A DNA stretch of 64,000 nucleotides from Nitrospira sp. (lineage in GTDB: Bacteria; Nitrospirota; Nitrospiria; Nitrospirales; Nitrospiraceae). Every line of letters starts with the position of its first letter. The first letter of the stretch is position 1. The notes under the pieces are model-generated. The model did not search any database. It was not told the origin of the DNA and saw only the letters and a list, made by a program, of their open reading frames with translations. The position numbers and the translations under genes are program-made. Where the stretch lies: assembly GCA_024760525.1 (NCBI GenBank), contig CP060500.1, positions 1-64,000 on the forward strand, in the 5' to 3' direction. Shown piece by piece: positions 18,008 to 26,663 of this stretch.

Positions 18008-19138
18008 ATGATCATTGAATTCCCACGCACCACCCTGCTTCAGACCCTCAAACTCATGCACAGCATTCTTGACCGCAAAAACGCCTCTGCGCCACTTACC
18101 ATGATCCACGTCACCACAAGCCACACCGGGGTTCGGCTCGCTGCGACCGATCTCGAACTCGGTCTCCAACGCACCCTTCCCATTCCCCTCATGGAAGAAC
18201 GCGCCTTCCTCATTCCTGACGCCCCAATCTATGAGTTCATCAAAGAACTCACGTCCGACACCATCCGCTGGTCCATCGATGACGACCACCACATCACCAT
18301 CACCTCTGGAAAAGCCAAGGCCAAATTCAACGGCATGAAGGCTGAAGACTACCCAGCGCTCCCCCCGCTCCCTGATCCCTTCATCTTCAGCCTCCCCGCC
18401 AAGGACTTGTCACAGCTACTCACGGAAACTCTCCCAGCCGTCGGCGAGGCGGACGGCCGCTACATCTTGAACGCCATCAAGCTGACCATTTCCAACGCTC
18501 CCTCCCCAACGCTCCAAATCGTCGGTACAGACGGTCATCGCCTTGTCATCACACAACAAAACACTGGCACCTGGCTCACACGCCACCATGACACCCGGCA
18601 CCTCCTCATCCCGAAAAAAGCCGGGAAGGTTCTGCAAACACTTATCCCGGATAAAGAACCACCCCTCATTGCCATCGGAGCCAACCAATCCCTCGCAGGC
18701 TTTCAGATCGGCGACTATCTCCTGACAAGCCGGCTGCTCGACGGCAGTTACCCGGCCTATGACAGGATCATCCCCACGCTGACCACGGCGCGACTGACTG
18801 TTTCGAAAACCGTCTTGGAAGATTCGATTCGACGAGTCTCAGTGATTGGAGGGAAAGACACCAAACCGATGGAACTGTCCATTGCAGACAATCATCTGAC
18901 TCTGCATGCACACAACGTCGATGTAGGAGAAGCCACCGAAACTCTCGAAACTCCAACTTCGACACAGCCATTCAAGGCAGGATTCAACGCGCAGTATCTC
19001 CTCGATGCCCTAGAAACCATGCCGGGAGAGCACTGTCAGCTATACATGGAATCGCCTCAGACACCATGCGTCCTGACAACCCCTGATCGCACAACCCAAT
19101 TCAAACACATCATCATGCCACTCACCCTCACCTCATAA
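18008..19138 (+). CDS. dnaN: DNA polymerase III beta subunit (sliding clamp)
   Basis: 376 aa, the full length of bacterial beta clamps, with three repeated clamp domains. Typical segments are the N-terminal LLQTLKLMHSILDRKN, LAATDLELGLQ, the central VGTDGHRLVI, RLLDGSYPAYDRIIP, and the C-terminal end IMPLTL. ATG 18008 follows AAGGAG. The clamp tethers DNA polymerase and recruits repair factors. A clamp gene in a plasmid-like primase-helicase-methylase block, without dnaA or gyrB next to it, is most likely an accessory copy beside the chromosomal one. Confidence 0.92.
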   Translation: MIIEFPRTTLLQTLKLMHSILDRKNASAPLTMIHVTTSHTGVRLAATDLELGLQRTLPIPLMEERAFLIPDAPIYEFIKELTSDTIRWSIDDDHHITITSGKAKAKFNGMKAEDYPALPPLPDPFIFSLPAKDLSQLLTETLPAVGEADGRYILNAIKLTISNAPSPTLQIVGTDGHRLVITQQNTGTWLTRHHDTRHLLIPKKAGKVLQTLIPDKEPPLIAIGANQSLAGFQIGDYLLTSRLLDGSYPAYDRIIPTLTTARLTVSKTVLEDSIRRVSVIGGKDTKPMELSIADNHLTLHAHNVDVGEATETLETPTSTQPFKAGFNAQYLLDALETMPGEHCQLYMESPQTPCVLTTPDRTTQFKHIIMPLTLTS

Positions 19139-19228
19139 GCCGCGGCGTAACCGGCAGTCCCACTACATGATGGCCCATCTGAACAGTCTCCCTTAAGGCC
19201 ATTGTCCCGGTTGCCACGGAGCTCAATT

Positions 19229-19238
19229 CGTAATATGT
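19229..19238 (+). promoter_or_regulatory. CGTAATA motif before the 19.3-kb gene
   Basis: TTCGTAATATG, sharing TTCGTAATA with the copy at 11561, stands shortly before the small gene read from 19277. Confidence 0.25.
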
Positions 19239-19276
19239 ATCGAGGGCGGACACTACAATACGCCGCGCATCAAACA

Positions 19277-19567
19277 ATGAGCTCCAACCCATTTACCATC
19301 GGGCAAGCGATTTTCTGGATTGCGCGCGTGACCAAAACCGGGGAGGCCCGGTATCGCATCCCTGGTTACATCGTGAATATGACGCCCAAGCGGGTGGCGA
19401 TTCTGATCCAACAACGCAACGGTCGCGGCGCGCTCCGGCATGTCACAGCCAAACGGCTGACTGCCAGCCACCTCGCCCCGCTTCCTCTATCAACACTCTG
19501 TCAAACCATGGCGGATAGCCAACTTCACAAGGTCAGCCGTCGTCGGACAGCCAAAGTCCCGTCGTAA
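19277..19567 (+). CDS. hypothetical basic protein, 96 aa
   Basis: Small and basic, with a beta-rich centre (IGQAIFWIARV, YRIPGYIVNMTPKRVAILIQ) resembling a small SH3-like or DNA-binding fold. No family is recognised. ATG 19277 is chosen because MSSNPFTIG begins the ordered part; an in-frame ATG lies at 19235. The 3' end overlaps the convergent response regulator by 78 bases, so either end could be shorter in reality. Confidence 0.4.
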   Translation: MSSNPFTIGQAIFWIARVTKTGEARYRIPGYIVNMTPKRVAILIQQRNGRGALRHVTAKRLTASHLAPLPLSTLCQTMADSQLHKVSRRRTAKVPS

Positions 19568-20119
19568 GACATCCCGATGGAATCGTACCGTCCGTGGTGT
19601 TATTCCGAGCTCTTGGGCAACCTCCTTATCGCCACATCCTTCAGCAATCAACTGGAGCACTTCCCGCTCACGCGCCGACATAACCCGTTCTCCAACGACG
19701 TGCTTGCCACCATGCAAGACTACTTCATAACCCAAGCCAGGGCTGATATACGACTGTCCAGCCGTCACCATCCGGACTGCCTCGCTAAAACCCTGCGGAT
19801 CGGTCGCTTTACTCAGATAGCCTTTGGCTCCTGACAGCAGCGCTTCGGTAATCCGTGCAGGATCCTCGTACATCGACATCACAATGCACTTGGTCTTCGG
19901 CGACAGCGCCACGAGTTGCGAAACGGTATCCATCCCATTTAAGACCGGCATGCTGATATCCACAATCGCCAGATCTACCACCGCTCCGTTCTGCACCTGC
20001 CGGAGCAAGTCGCGTCCATTGCCCGCCGTCACCACCACGTCATGCCCCATCGCCTCCAACACATGGCGTTGTCCTTCGATCATCATCTGATGGTCATCGC
20101 ACAATGCGACCCGCATCAT
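19490..20119 (-). CDS. NarL/FixJ-type response regulator
   Basis: 209 aa. Receiver domain with the acidic pair CDDHQ, phospho-acceptor Asp in LAIVDISMP (about residue 54), the Ser of IVMSMYE and Lys of GYLSKA. A LuxR-type HTH follows (about 145-205), with LSAREREVLQLIAEG-like MSAREREVLQLIAEG and ITPRTVRFHRDVLRR. ATG 20119 overlaps the kinase stop codon by 4 bases (ATGA), so the pair is translationally coupled. Its target genes are unknown. Confidence 0.92.
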   Translation of the reverse strand: MMRVALCDDHQMMIEGQRHVLEAMGHDVVVTAGNGRDLLRQVQNGAVVDLAIVDISMPVLNGMDTVSQLVALSPKTKCIVMSMYEDPARITEALLSGAKGYLSKATDPQGFSEAVRMVTAGQSYISPGLGYEVVLHGGKHVVGERVMSAREREVLQLIAEGCGDKEVAQELGITPRTVRFHRDVLRRDFGCPTTADLVKLAIRHGLTEC

Positions 20120-21582
20120 CCCCTCCCAATACCATCACCATCCGGCAAGGCCACCCGAACGATCACCATCGTTCCTTCACCCGGAGCACTCTGAATCACC
20201 AAACGGCCATGAATCTGCCGCACGCGTTCCGCCATACTGAGCAACCCCAACCCGGCACTCCCCACATTGCTCTGGCTCATGGCAAATCCACGCCCCCGAT
20301 CCGCCACACACAACTCCAGCTCGCCCTCCTGCACACCCAGGGTGACGACACAATCCTGCACCCCCGCATGCTTCACGATATTCTGCAACGCTTCCTCCGC
20401 CACGCGATACAGCACCGCGGCCACCAGCGACGCCAATGGCTGCCGCAGCTCACAGACAGACCGAGTGATGCGTAACCCCTTCTGCCGTTCGCACTCGTCG
20501 ATCAACCGATGCAACGTCAACGAGAGCCCCAGACGGTCCAAGACCACCGGATGAAGACGAAACGCCAGCGAGCGCGCCGAGGCCCCCAAGCCATCGATCT
20601 CCACCAAAATCTCCCGCAGAGCCCCCAGCAGCTCCTCGTTCGTCTGTGGCGGCACCTGGACCACGGCGTGTAACGTGAACCCAATGCCAGCCAGCCGGCT
20701 GACCACATGATCATGAAGTTCCCGCGCAATCCGCGCTCGTTCTCCCTCTTGCACCGTCACAATCTGCTTCGCCAGTTGGTGCATCCGTTCCTCGGTCTTC
20801 CGGAGACTGCGCCCCTGCGCGTCAATCGTTTTCCCATATACCTCGACCCACTCCTCCAGCATCGCCGTGTCCACATGCCGGGCAGGACGCGCGAGGCGAT
20901 CGGTCATGGTTCCCCATGCTAGATGCAGTGCCTCCATCAACAGGCGCAAGCACTCCACCATGTCTTCGGACGCCGACGCACGGAGCCAAAACACGGTGAC
21001 ACAACCCTGGCCATCAGGGCATACGCCACTACACCCCACAACCGATCGAATCGCATAGCGATCGACAAAGTCCTGGTACTCCGGGAGACGCGGATGCCCC
21101 TTTGCCATCGGAATCGCCATCACCGTGCATCGGCTACTCACCGCTTGTCTGTCGCGAATGGACGCTCCCTCTCCGGTCTTCGCGGGCAGACTGACCTGGT
21201 CCAAGAAGTCCGCCAGCATCGGGAATTGCGTGACGAACTGAGGCCTCATTATAGGGACTCCCTCGGACCAACCAGAGCACGCCGCATCCGCACACTGTGC
21301 CGCCTCACCAGCCGAGGCCACGAGCACCAGATATGGTGCAGCCCGTTCTCCCGACGCACCCATGGCCTCAGCCTGACCCGTCACAAAACAGCGGGCCAGC
21401 ACAATATCCGACACCCCAGTCTCCACCGACCGACAAACGTTCATCGCCACATCCATCGCGCGTTGCGCCAGCTCCGCACCGCTCAGACAGACCGCAGCCA
21501 ATTGATGAATCTGAACCACGCCATGACCGGCATCCGCGCGCGCCCGCTCCGCCCATGCGTCCTGATCGCCTGACTGCCTCAT
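20116..21582 (-). CDS. sensor histidine kinase, NarX/LiaS type (HisKA_3)
   Basis: 488 aa, cytoplasmic with no membrane segment. The N-terminal 240 residues probably form GAF-like sensing units. The phospho-acceptor is in RARIARELHDHVVSRL. The catalytic ATP-binding part shows RVAEEALQNIVKHA (N box), DRGRGFAM (G1) and GLGLLSMAERV (G2). It is upstream of and coupled to the response regulator on the minus strand. A soluble kinase suggests an internal signal. No strong ribosome binding site is seen before 21582, so the start is provisional. Confidence 0.88.
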   Translation of the reverse strand: MRQSGDQDAWAERARADAGHGVVQIHQLAAVCLSGAELAQRAMDVAMNVCRSVETGVSDIVLARCFVTGQAEAMGASGERAAPYLVLVASAGEAAQCADAACSGWSEGVPIMRPQFVTQFPMLADFLDQVSLPAKTGEGASIRDRQAVSSRCTVMAIPMAKGHPRLPEYQDFVDRYAIRSVVGCSGVCPDGQGCVTVFWLRASASEDMVECLRLLMEALHLAWGTMTDRLARPARHVDTAMLEEWVEVYGKTIDAQGRSLRKTEERMHQLAKQIVTVQEGERARIARELHDHVVSRLAGIGFTLHAVVQVPPQTNEELLGALREILVEIDGLGASARSLAFRLHPVVLDRLGLSLTLHRLIDECERQKGLRITRSVCELRQPLASLVAAVLYRVAEEALQNIVKHAGVQDCVVTLGVQEGELELCVADRGRGFAMSQSNVGSAGLGLLSMAERVRQIHGRLVIQSAPGEGTMVIVRVALPDGDGIGRG

Positions 21583-22605
21583 TACCGTACCGCTGTGCTT
21601 CCCGACTACTCGGCTTACTTACGAACTCGGACTATGGCGAAACACGACCCGCTGTTTCAAGCTGGCCAAATGACCAGTGCCTCGTCGCAAACACGTGCCC
21701 AGCGCCACTTCCCGCGCCACACGCGGACCATCAGTCACGTGCATCAGGAGCATCGGGAGCACCCAGAGAAGTCCCGTCTTCCTTCGTGTTGTTGTCATGA
21801 TTGCTGACTACTGAGTACTCATGGGCACGGAAGAATGTGAACGGATGCTCTTATCGCTGGTGCCATCTGTACTGTCAGTCTTTGTCTCGGGGGCCTGGCG
21901 CACGAGCCCCTCTCGATGTGGTCACTGAAGCGGGTGGTACGATCGCTCCGTACAATTCTTCTGTCACCCAGACATTTCAGCAACTCTCTGCTGAGCAACA
22001 TGCGTACCATATCGGTAACTGACGCGATTTCCCAAGAAACCCACTTTGCATCGATATTGATCCTCTCGATGCATATATCAACAGTGATACACATGTGTAT
22101 CCATTTCGGTCCATGCTCCAGCTGCGACCATCAGTGTATTAACGAGTGATCAGGGCGCGATTGACCACGCTCTGTCTGGCAACTGGTCTCCCGCTTTTAC
22201 TCAAAGTGTCCACCACTTGCACGCATACGATCTGATCCAATCGTTTCCATATCGTGGAGGCTTTTACAGTCTCCTTTCGCCACAAAGGCGCGCTGAGGCG
22301 ACTGATCCAAGTCGACCAACCCGCGCAACGGCAGACGCTCAGCACCCTGATCGGATCAGCCTCTGGCTCACAACTACTACCTCGGCCAGCTACCGAGATG
22401 TGCTCCCTCCCTGCCCCAATCCCTGACTCCCACATGTGTGTCCCTCCAGATGTGTCCCCCCAAAAATGGGGATGGCGCTTCGGGGGTCTGTTCGGGTGTG
22501 CACTGCCCTTCATCGGTGGAGACGGAGGGCACCATTGAGCAGCTCTGGAGATGGCTACGCGCGAGTGTGATTTGGCTATGGCACTGGTGATTCAATGGGA
22601 GCGGT
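21583..22605. other. no convincing gene
   Basis: About 1 kb between the kinase start and a degenerate transposase. Several short frames exist on both strands, but none shows a family pattern, a signal peptide or a good start. Frames around 22250-22540 may be transposase-flanking debris. The promoter of the kinase pair should lie in 21583-21750. Confidence 0.5.
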
Positions 22606-23240
22606 GTGGGGCGCCGACGGCGGCGGCGACCGATCTACTTGGACAGACCGGGCGCACGACTGCAGCCGATCCAGCCCAAACCGCGATGGGTGAAGCAGGA
22701 AGTCCTGCACCTCAAAGCCTTGATGCCGCAGGCAGGCTGCCGGACGATCGCGCATCACTTCAATCGGCGCTGGAGATCACGCAGACAGATGACGGTCAGC
22801 AAGACCTATGTGGCGGACCTATGCCGACGGCATCAATACCTCATCTATGAAGCCCGACGGAAGATGAAACACCGGGTGCCCAGGCCGATGCGGCGCAATC
22901 GCATCTGGGGCTGTGATCTGCTCGCGAAGACGGATTCCGATGGCCGCACACATCTCGCCCTGGCGGTTCTGGATCATGGCAGCCGGGCCTGTCTCCGACT
23001 GCAGCGGTTGGCGGATAAGTCGTCGCTTCGGCTACTCCAAGAACTGGACTAGTGCAGGCGGTGAAACGATACGGACCACCACAATTCGTGCGGACCGACA
23101 ATGAGACCGTGCTGGTCTCCCGCTGGTTTCGATTCGGCCTCTGGCTGCTCGGCATTGGACAGCAGCGTATTCAGCCCGGCTGTCCGTGGCAGAACGGACG
23201 GGTCGAACGGTTCAGTGGTGGTGGTCCCAACGGGATTTGA
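22606..23240 (+). pseudogene. rve-type (DDE) transposase, frameshifted and truncated
   Basis: Two frames join to give one integrase-core transposase. The first (to TAG 23050) has a basic N-terminal region and the first catalytic Asp in RIWGCDLLAKTD. The second (from about 23045) has the second Asp in FVRTDNETVLVS and the Glu in CPWQNGRVERF. The frame changes by two between them, at about 23045. After VERF the sequence stops matching and runs into a tRNA fragment. The element is inactive; its terminal repeats were not found. Confidence 0.75.
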
Positions 23241-23263
23241 ACCCGTGTTTAAGCCTTGAGAGG
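23219..23263 (-). other. 3' end of a tRNA gene, att-like
   Basis: On the minus strand this gives a complete T arm (ACGGG-TTCAAAT-CCCGT) and an acceptor 3' half TGGGACC-A-CCA. In front stands an anticodon-side segment, CTCTCAAGGCTT. The 5' half is missing, since no GGTCCCA partner lies within 100 bases upstream. A loop read as CTCTCAA would give anticodon CTC (Glu), but the identity is uncertain. Tyrosine-recombinase elements often leave such 3' tRNA pieces as attachment sites. It abuts the truncated transposase. Confidence 0.7.
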
Positions 23264-23723
23264 ACCGACCAAACTGAGAAAAATCAACAAGATGACACTT
23301 CAGAACCGTCCAATGAGTAGCATGGTTTTACAACGACTTACAAGACCCTTGTCCTATATAGGACAGTGATGAGGTCTCGACCCTTGCCAACGAGCCGAAG
23401 GGGTTCCGCATCCCGACTGATATCACGCAGACCGTCACTATCCTGGCTCGAAAACGCGGACGAGAAGACCTGCATGGCTTCTGTGATCGCAGACGAGCTT
23501 TGCAAGACCACGCTGCCGCTTATTGAACACCAGACCATATCACAATCACATCACCCAGAACGTCTGCGTTGCGGGCCAGCGGACGCGACACCTGTCCATT
23601 TTGCTTATGCCCAACCTCTTCGATCTGTATGCTGGTCAGCTGGACGTGGTGTGGCACTCGTAGAATTGCAAGAATTGCAACTCAAGCTTGCGGAGGCAAA
23701 TTCGCATGGACTACACTGAGGGC
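23264..23723. other. no convincing gene; contains a 16-bp palindrome
   Basis: Between the tRNA fragment and the DUF433 gene. A perfect palindrome TGTCCTATATAGGACA lies at 23350-23365. A frame after it (EPKGFRIPTDITQTVTILAR) may be debris of a gene broken by rearrangement, but I cannot assign it. Confidence 0.4.
23350..23365. repeat. perfect 16-bp palindrome TGTCCTATATAGGACA
   Basis: Inverted repeat without spacer, about 90 bases from the tRNA fragment. Its half TTGTCCTA reappears in the 11-bp inverted repeats at 52435-52479 upstream of the recombinase gene. It could be an operator or a recombinase arm site. Confidence 0.4.
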
Positions 23724-23993
23724 ATGCCTACAGTGGTTCACCCTCATATCACAAGCGATCCAAACATTTGTGGTGGGAGCCCGTGTATTGAAGGAACGCG
23801 CATCACCGTGCGAACCATTGCGATCTACGCGTTGCATCACGGGCAGACTCCGGAAGAGCTACTCACGCACTATCCTCACCTCAGTCTCGCATCAATTTAT
23901 GATGCCCTGTCCTATTACTACGACAATCGTGCCGTACTCGATCAGGACATTGTCGAGCATCTGTCGGCCCCGGAAATTGATTCCCGGTTCTAA
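23724..23993 (+). CDS. DUF433 protein (VapB-like antitoxin family)
   Basis: About 89 aa from ATG 23724 (earlier in-frame ATG at 23706). Typical DUF433 segments are HITSDPNICGGSPCIEGTRI, then VRTIAIYALHHGQTPEELLTHYPHLS, and YDALSYYYDN, a winged-helix-like fold. DUF433 proteins often pair with a PIN-like DUF5615 toxin encoded just downstream, but here the following sequence is a radC fragment, so the gene is an orphan. Whether it still has a partner elsewhere is not known. Confidence 0.8.
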   Translation: MPTVVHPHITSDPNICGGSPCIEGTRITVRTIAIYALHHGQTPEELLTHYPHLSLASIYDALSYYYDNRAVLDQDIVEHLSAPEIDSRF

Positions 23994-24059
23994 TCCCACA
24001 ACCCCGTCTTTCCTCATGAGCCTTTCTGTGGGGCCCGCGCCGAGATGTCCTGGTGACAT

Positions 24060-24187
24060 GGCTAAGTCGGACGCTCACCACACGACTGCGGGAAGCGGGA
24101 GACTTACTGGGCATCAGGCTGCTCGACCATCTCATTCTCGGTGATGACCGTCTCTATAGTTTTGCAGATCAGGGCTGGCCGTTGTGA
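24060..24187 (+). pseudogene. radC C-terminal fragment
   Basis: The frame ending at TGA 24185-24187 reads LSRTLTTRLREAGDLLGIRL and then LDHLILGDDRLYSFADQGWP. This is the last part of RadC-type JAB proteins (LTRRLxEAGxLLGIxVLDHxxxG...YSFAxxG). The catalytic HNHPSG part and everything before it are missing. It is not part of the RadC-like frame at 12.6-13.1 kb and is much closer to ordinary RadC. Confidence 0.65.
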
Positions 24188-24623
24188 GGCGACAGCGAAA
24201 GTCCTATCCCCATTCCCGTCGATTATCCTTCTGAGCAGATGACGCATGTCGACACATGCGGAAAATCCCACGTTCCTACCACAAGTGGTGGTCTGCTTCT
24301 GCCACAGCGGACGCCTAAAAACTAGGCAACATGCTGAAGGGGCCATGATGCGCAGTCATTCGTACGTCCAACGCGACTTGCCCACAAGGTCATCTCCAGA
24401 AAATGGGGACGACGGGATGAATACAAGGTGACAGCTCAGATCTTTTTGCTGTTCTCTCCGTGCCTCGCGAGCGTCTGTGATCATTGTGCATCCGATTGGG
24501 GGGCCAGACACGGTTGAGAGGCCTCAAGGAGTGCTGGCAAGGGAAACGCAGAGGCCGGAGGTGGAGATCCCGACAAGAAGGGCTGAGCGCTCATGTCGCT
24601 CAACCCTTGTCGCCGGCTAGAAG
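24188..24623. other. no gene seen
   Basis: 436 bases between the radC fragment and the truncated haemoglobin stop. No frame with a recognisable product, no tRNA and no strong terminator were found. Confidence 0.5.
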
Positions 24624-25127
24624 CTATTTCCCCACAATGTCTCCACGTAGCCCGCCGATAATTGCAAGAAGCTCACCCATCTCAGGCTGTGGCACCTTGA
24701 ACTTGTCAAGCGTGGTCACGAGATGCGCGGCCACCTGATCAAATTGCATATCTGTGATTTTCATTCCCTGATGCGTGGCTGGCATAGCCCGCCCGATATA
24801 CGTACAGGGGCCACCGGTTGCTGCACAGACCATTAACACGTTCAATTGTTTGAAACGCGCCTGTCTGTCAGGTGGCAATCCTCCAAAGGATGACGCCAGT
24901 TTGGGATCAGCAAAGAGCCGGTTCCCAAAGTCACTGACCACAGCTGAGATGGCGTCGTACCCACCGAGGCGTTCATAGAGAGTTTTCTGACTCCCCGCTT
25001 GTGTAGATGGGGGGGAACCGGCTGTAGCAGATCGAGGACTGCCGGTTACTGACACAAGCAGACCTCCAAGTGCTGCTGATACGACCAAGACCTTATATGC
25101 TGTCCGTGCACTCGTTGTTATAGCCAT
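24624..25127 (-). CDS. exported group I truncated haemoglobin
   Basis: 167 aa. Residues 1-36 form a signal peptide ending near ATAGS. The globin domain begins LYERLGGYDAISAVVSDF, then NRLFADPKLASSF, PCTYIGRAM-THQGMKI, and ends ELLAIIGGLRGDIV. Truncated haemoglobins of group I bind oxygen and NO, and several detoxify NO. A periplasmic location is unusual for them and would place it at the site where NO enters. GTCAT-N4-ATGAC stands 81-96 bases upstream of ATG 25127, indicating Crp/Fnr control together with the P460 genes. Confidence 0.85.
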   Translation of the reverse strand: MAITTSARTAYKVLVVSAALGGLLVSVTGSPRSATAGSPPSTQAGSQKTLYERLGGYDAISAVVSDFGNRLFADPKLASSFGGLPPDRQARFKQLNVLMVCAATGGPCTYIGRAMPATHQGMKITDMQFDQVAAHLVTTLDKFKVPQPEMGELLAIIGGLRGDIVGK

Positions 25128-25586
25128 GACATACCCCCTTTAGAAAACTTGATTTGGAACCTACGAAAACTACATAGGCATCTGTAGATGTTTATCGAGG
25201 AAATATCTGTCATGGAGATGACAAAGCCGAATACAGAGATCATGCCGAGATTACCGACTATTTGATCAAATCCCACAGAACTCTCTGATGAAGAAGCGAA
25301 CGGTGTCACTCTGCCAAACCGTATGATGAGCGATTGGCTCACCCTGTGTTATGAAAATGCTAGCCTTGGATCTTCGCAAACGGTGGTGTGTGGTGTATGG
25401 AGAACGATACAGCGTGAACAATCGCAATGGCTTAGGCCTCCATTTTCAAAGCAGATTCTAGTACCTCGGCTACTGCAATGCATAATGTGGCCCGATTTCA
25501 TCAGGCTCGTCCTCCTACAGAGGCCTGTGAAATTAGGAGACGGTCAGCCTATCGCAGGGGAAGAGGGTCAGACATAAGCCATGCGA
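25128..25586. other. intergenic region upstream of the haemoglobin gene
   Basis: Holds the palindrome at 25208-25223 and the haemoglobin promoter on the minus strand. The rest, between 25230 and the outer-membrane gene's stop at 25587, shows no gene. Confidence 0.45.
25208..25223. promoter_or_regulatory. Crp/Fnr-type operator 1, TGTCATGGAGATGACA
   Basis: Perfect 6-bp arms around a 4-base centre, 81 bases before the truncated haemoglobin start. It matches operators at 30858, 31195 and 34426. Confidence 0.65.
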
Positions 25587-26663
25587 TCAAAATCGAAACA
25601 GGCTACCGACTGTCACGGTGTTTATTCTGGCTGCTTCGTCTTCATAGCTGAGTTTCCATCGTCCGTGCAGATAGCCGACCGAAAGCGCGAGTGCCTCGGT
25701 AAGCTGATATCGTACCAACACTTCCCCCTGGTAAATCTTTTCGCGCGCGCCAAGAAAGTCATCACCAGGCAAGCCAGACGTGTAGCTGGTTCGCTCAAGA
25801 TCAAAGCCCCCGATCAGGGTGAGTTCATCCGTGACACGCGCCTCCAGCTCCGCTTCGACATAGTGTGTGACATAGGAGATGTCCTCTCCAATTTGTGGAT
25901 TGTGTCTCCCGTCAGCCAGCCCTCGTTCGTAGTGGTATCCGACCAACAATCCGATTCCCGGCTTGATTTCCCACATGACATGTGTCCCAAGGGTCCAAAA
26001 GCGAGTATTCCGGTGTGCAAAACTCTCGTTGTACGATCGGTCTCCGTATCGGGCTAACCCGCGAATGGTGACATTCTCGAGTAGTTTACGCTCCAGTTCT
26101 GCTGCTCCAAAGTGTGTCGTTACGTACTCTCCCCCACGATCCGATGATCGTAATTCGCCGGGACCGTGATTGCCCAAGAAGAGGTGCGGACCGTAGTGAT
26201 ACCGCATCCGGAAGACCGTCTCTCGTGGTAGTGTTTGAGTCAGCTGCAGTCCATAGGTACCATGAGAAAATGCGGTCTGGTCAGTAAACACAAAGCCTTG
26301 TGCCCGTGCCGTCAGGTCCGTTTTTCCCCAGCTCGACTGAAACGATCGCGTGATGTGAGCAACGGGTTCAAACACTCCGCTCGAACCTTGGCCGGTGGTC
26401 TGAATGACCGGCTGTGTGGGATCCTCTTGCAGCGACAATCGTTGAGAGGCCGAGAACAGCGCGACGTCGTCGGTGTAAAACGCGTTCATTTCTCCGCCGA
26501 CGTGCCATCCTGATTCAGACTCGACATCCATCTTCATATCCTTCATATCAGAGGCATCCAGACTCATGTCGGTTTCAGCCTTGACCTGGGAACACAGCAA
26601 CAACACAACGAGGAACGGCCACCCACACCATGTAGTGAATTGTATTTTCACGTGTGTCACCAA
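25587..26663 (-). CDS. outer-membrane beta-barrel protein
   Basis: 358 aa. Signal peptide (about 1-29, FLVVLLLCSQVKA). A Met/Asp-rich linker (DASDMKDMKMDVESES) could bind metal. Alternating hydrophobic strands then run to the C-terminus and end in SLFRF, with the terminal Phe used for outer-membrane insertion. Its family is not recognised. It lies downstream, in the same direction, of the region containing a GTCAT-type site (26908-26923), 245 bases from the start. Confidence 0.75.
   Translation of the reverse strand: MVTHVKIQFTTWCGWPFLVVLLLCSQVKAETDMSLDASDMKDMKMDVESESGWHVGGEMNAFYTDDVALFSASQRLSLQEDPTQPVIQTTGQGSSGVFEPVAHITRSFQSSWGKTDLTARAQGFVFTDQTAFSHGTYGLQLTQTLPRETVFRMRYHYGPHLFLGNHGPGELRSSDRGGEYVTTHFGAAELERKLLENVTIRGLARYGDRSYNESFAHRNTRFWTLGTHVMWEIKPGIGLLVGYHYERGLADGRHNPQIGEDISYVTHYVEAELEARVTDELTLIGGFDLERTSYTSGLPGDDFLGAREKIYQGEVLVRYQLTEALALSVGYLHGRWKLSYEDEAARINTVTVGSLFRF

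Noticed and set aside
23219..23300. Complete tRNA gene
   Set aside because: No 5' acceptor strand or D arm can be found within reach of the intact 3' half.
23366..23719. Possible gene before the DUF433 gene
   Set aside because: No start with a ribosome binding site and no continuous pattern; the composition looks like rearranged debris.
23724..24187. Complete DUF433/PIN toxin-antitoxin pair
   Set aside because: The sequence after the DUF433 gene is a radC fragment; no PIN-type frame is seen.
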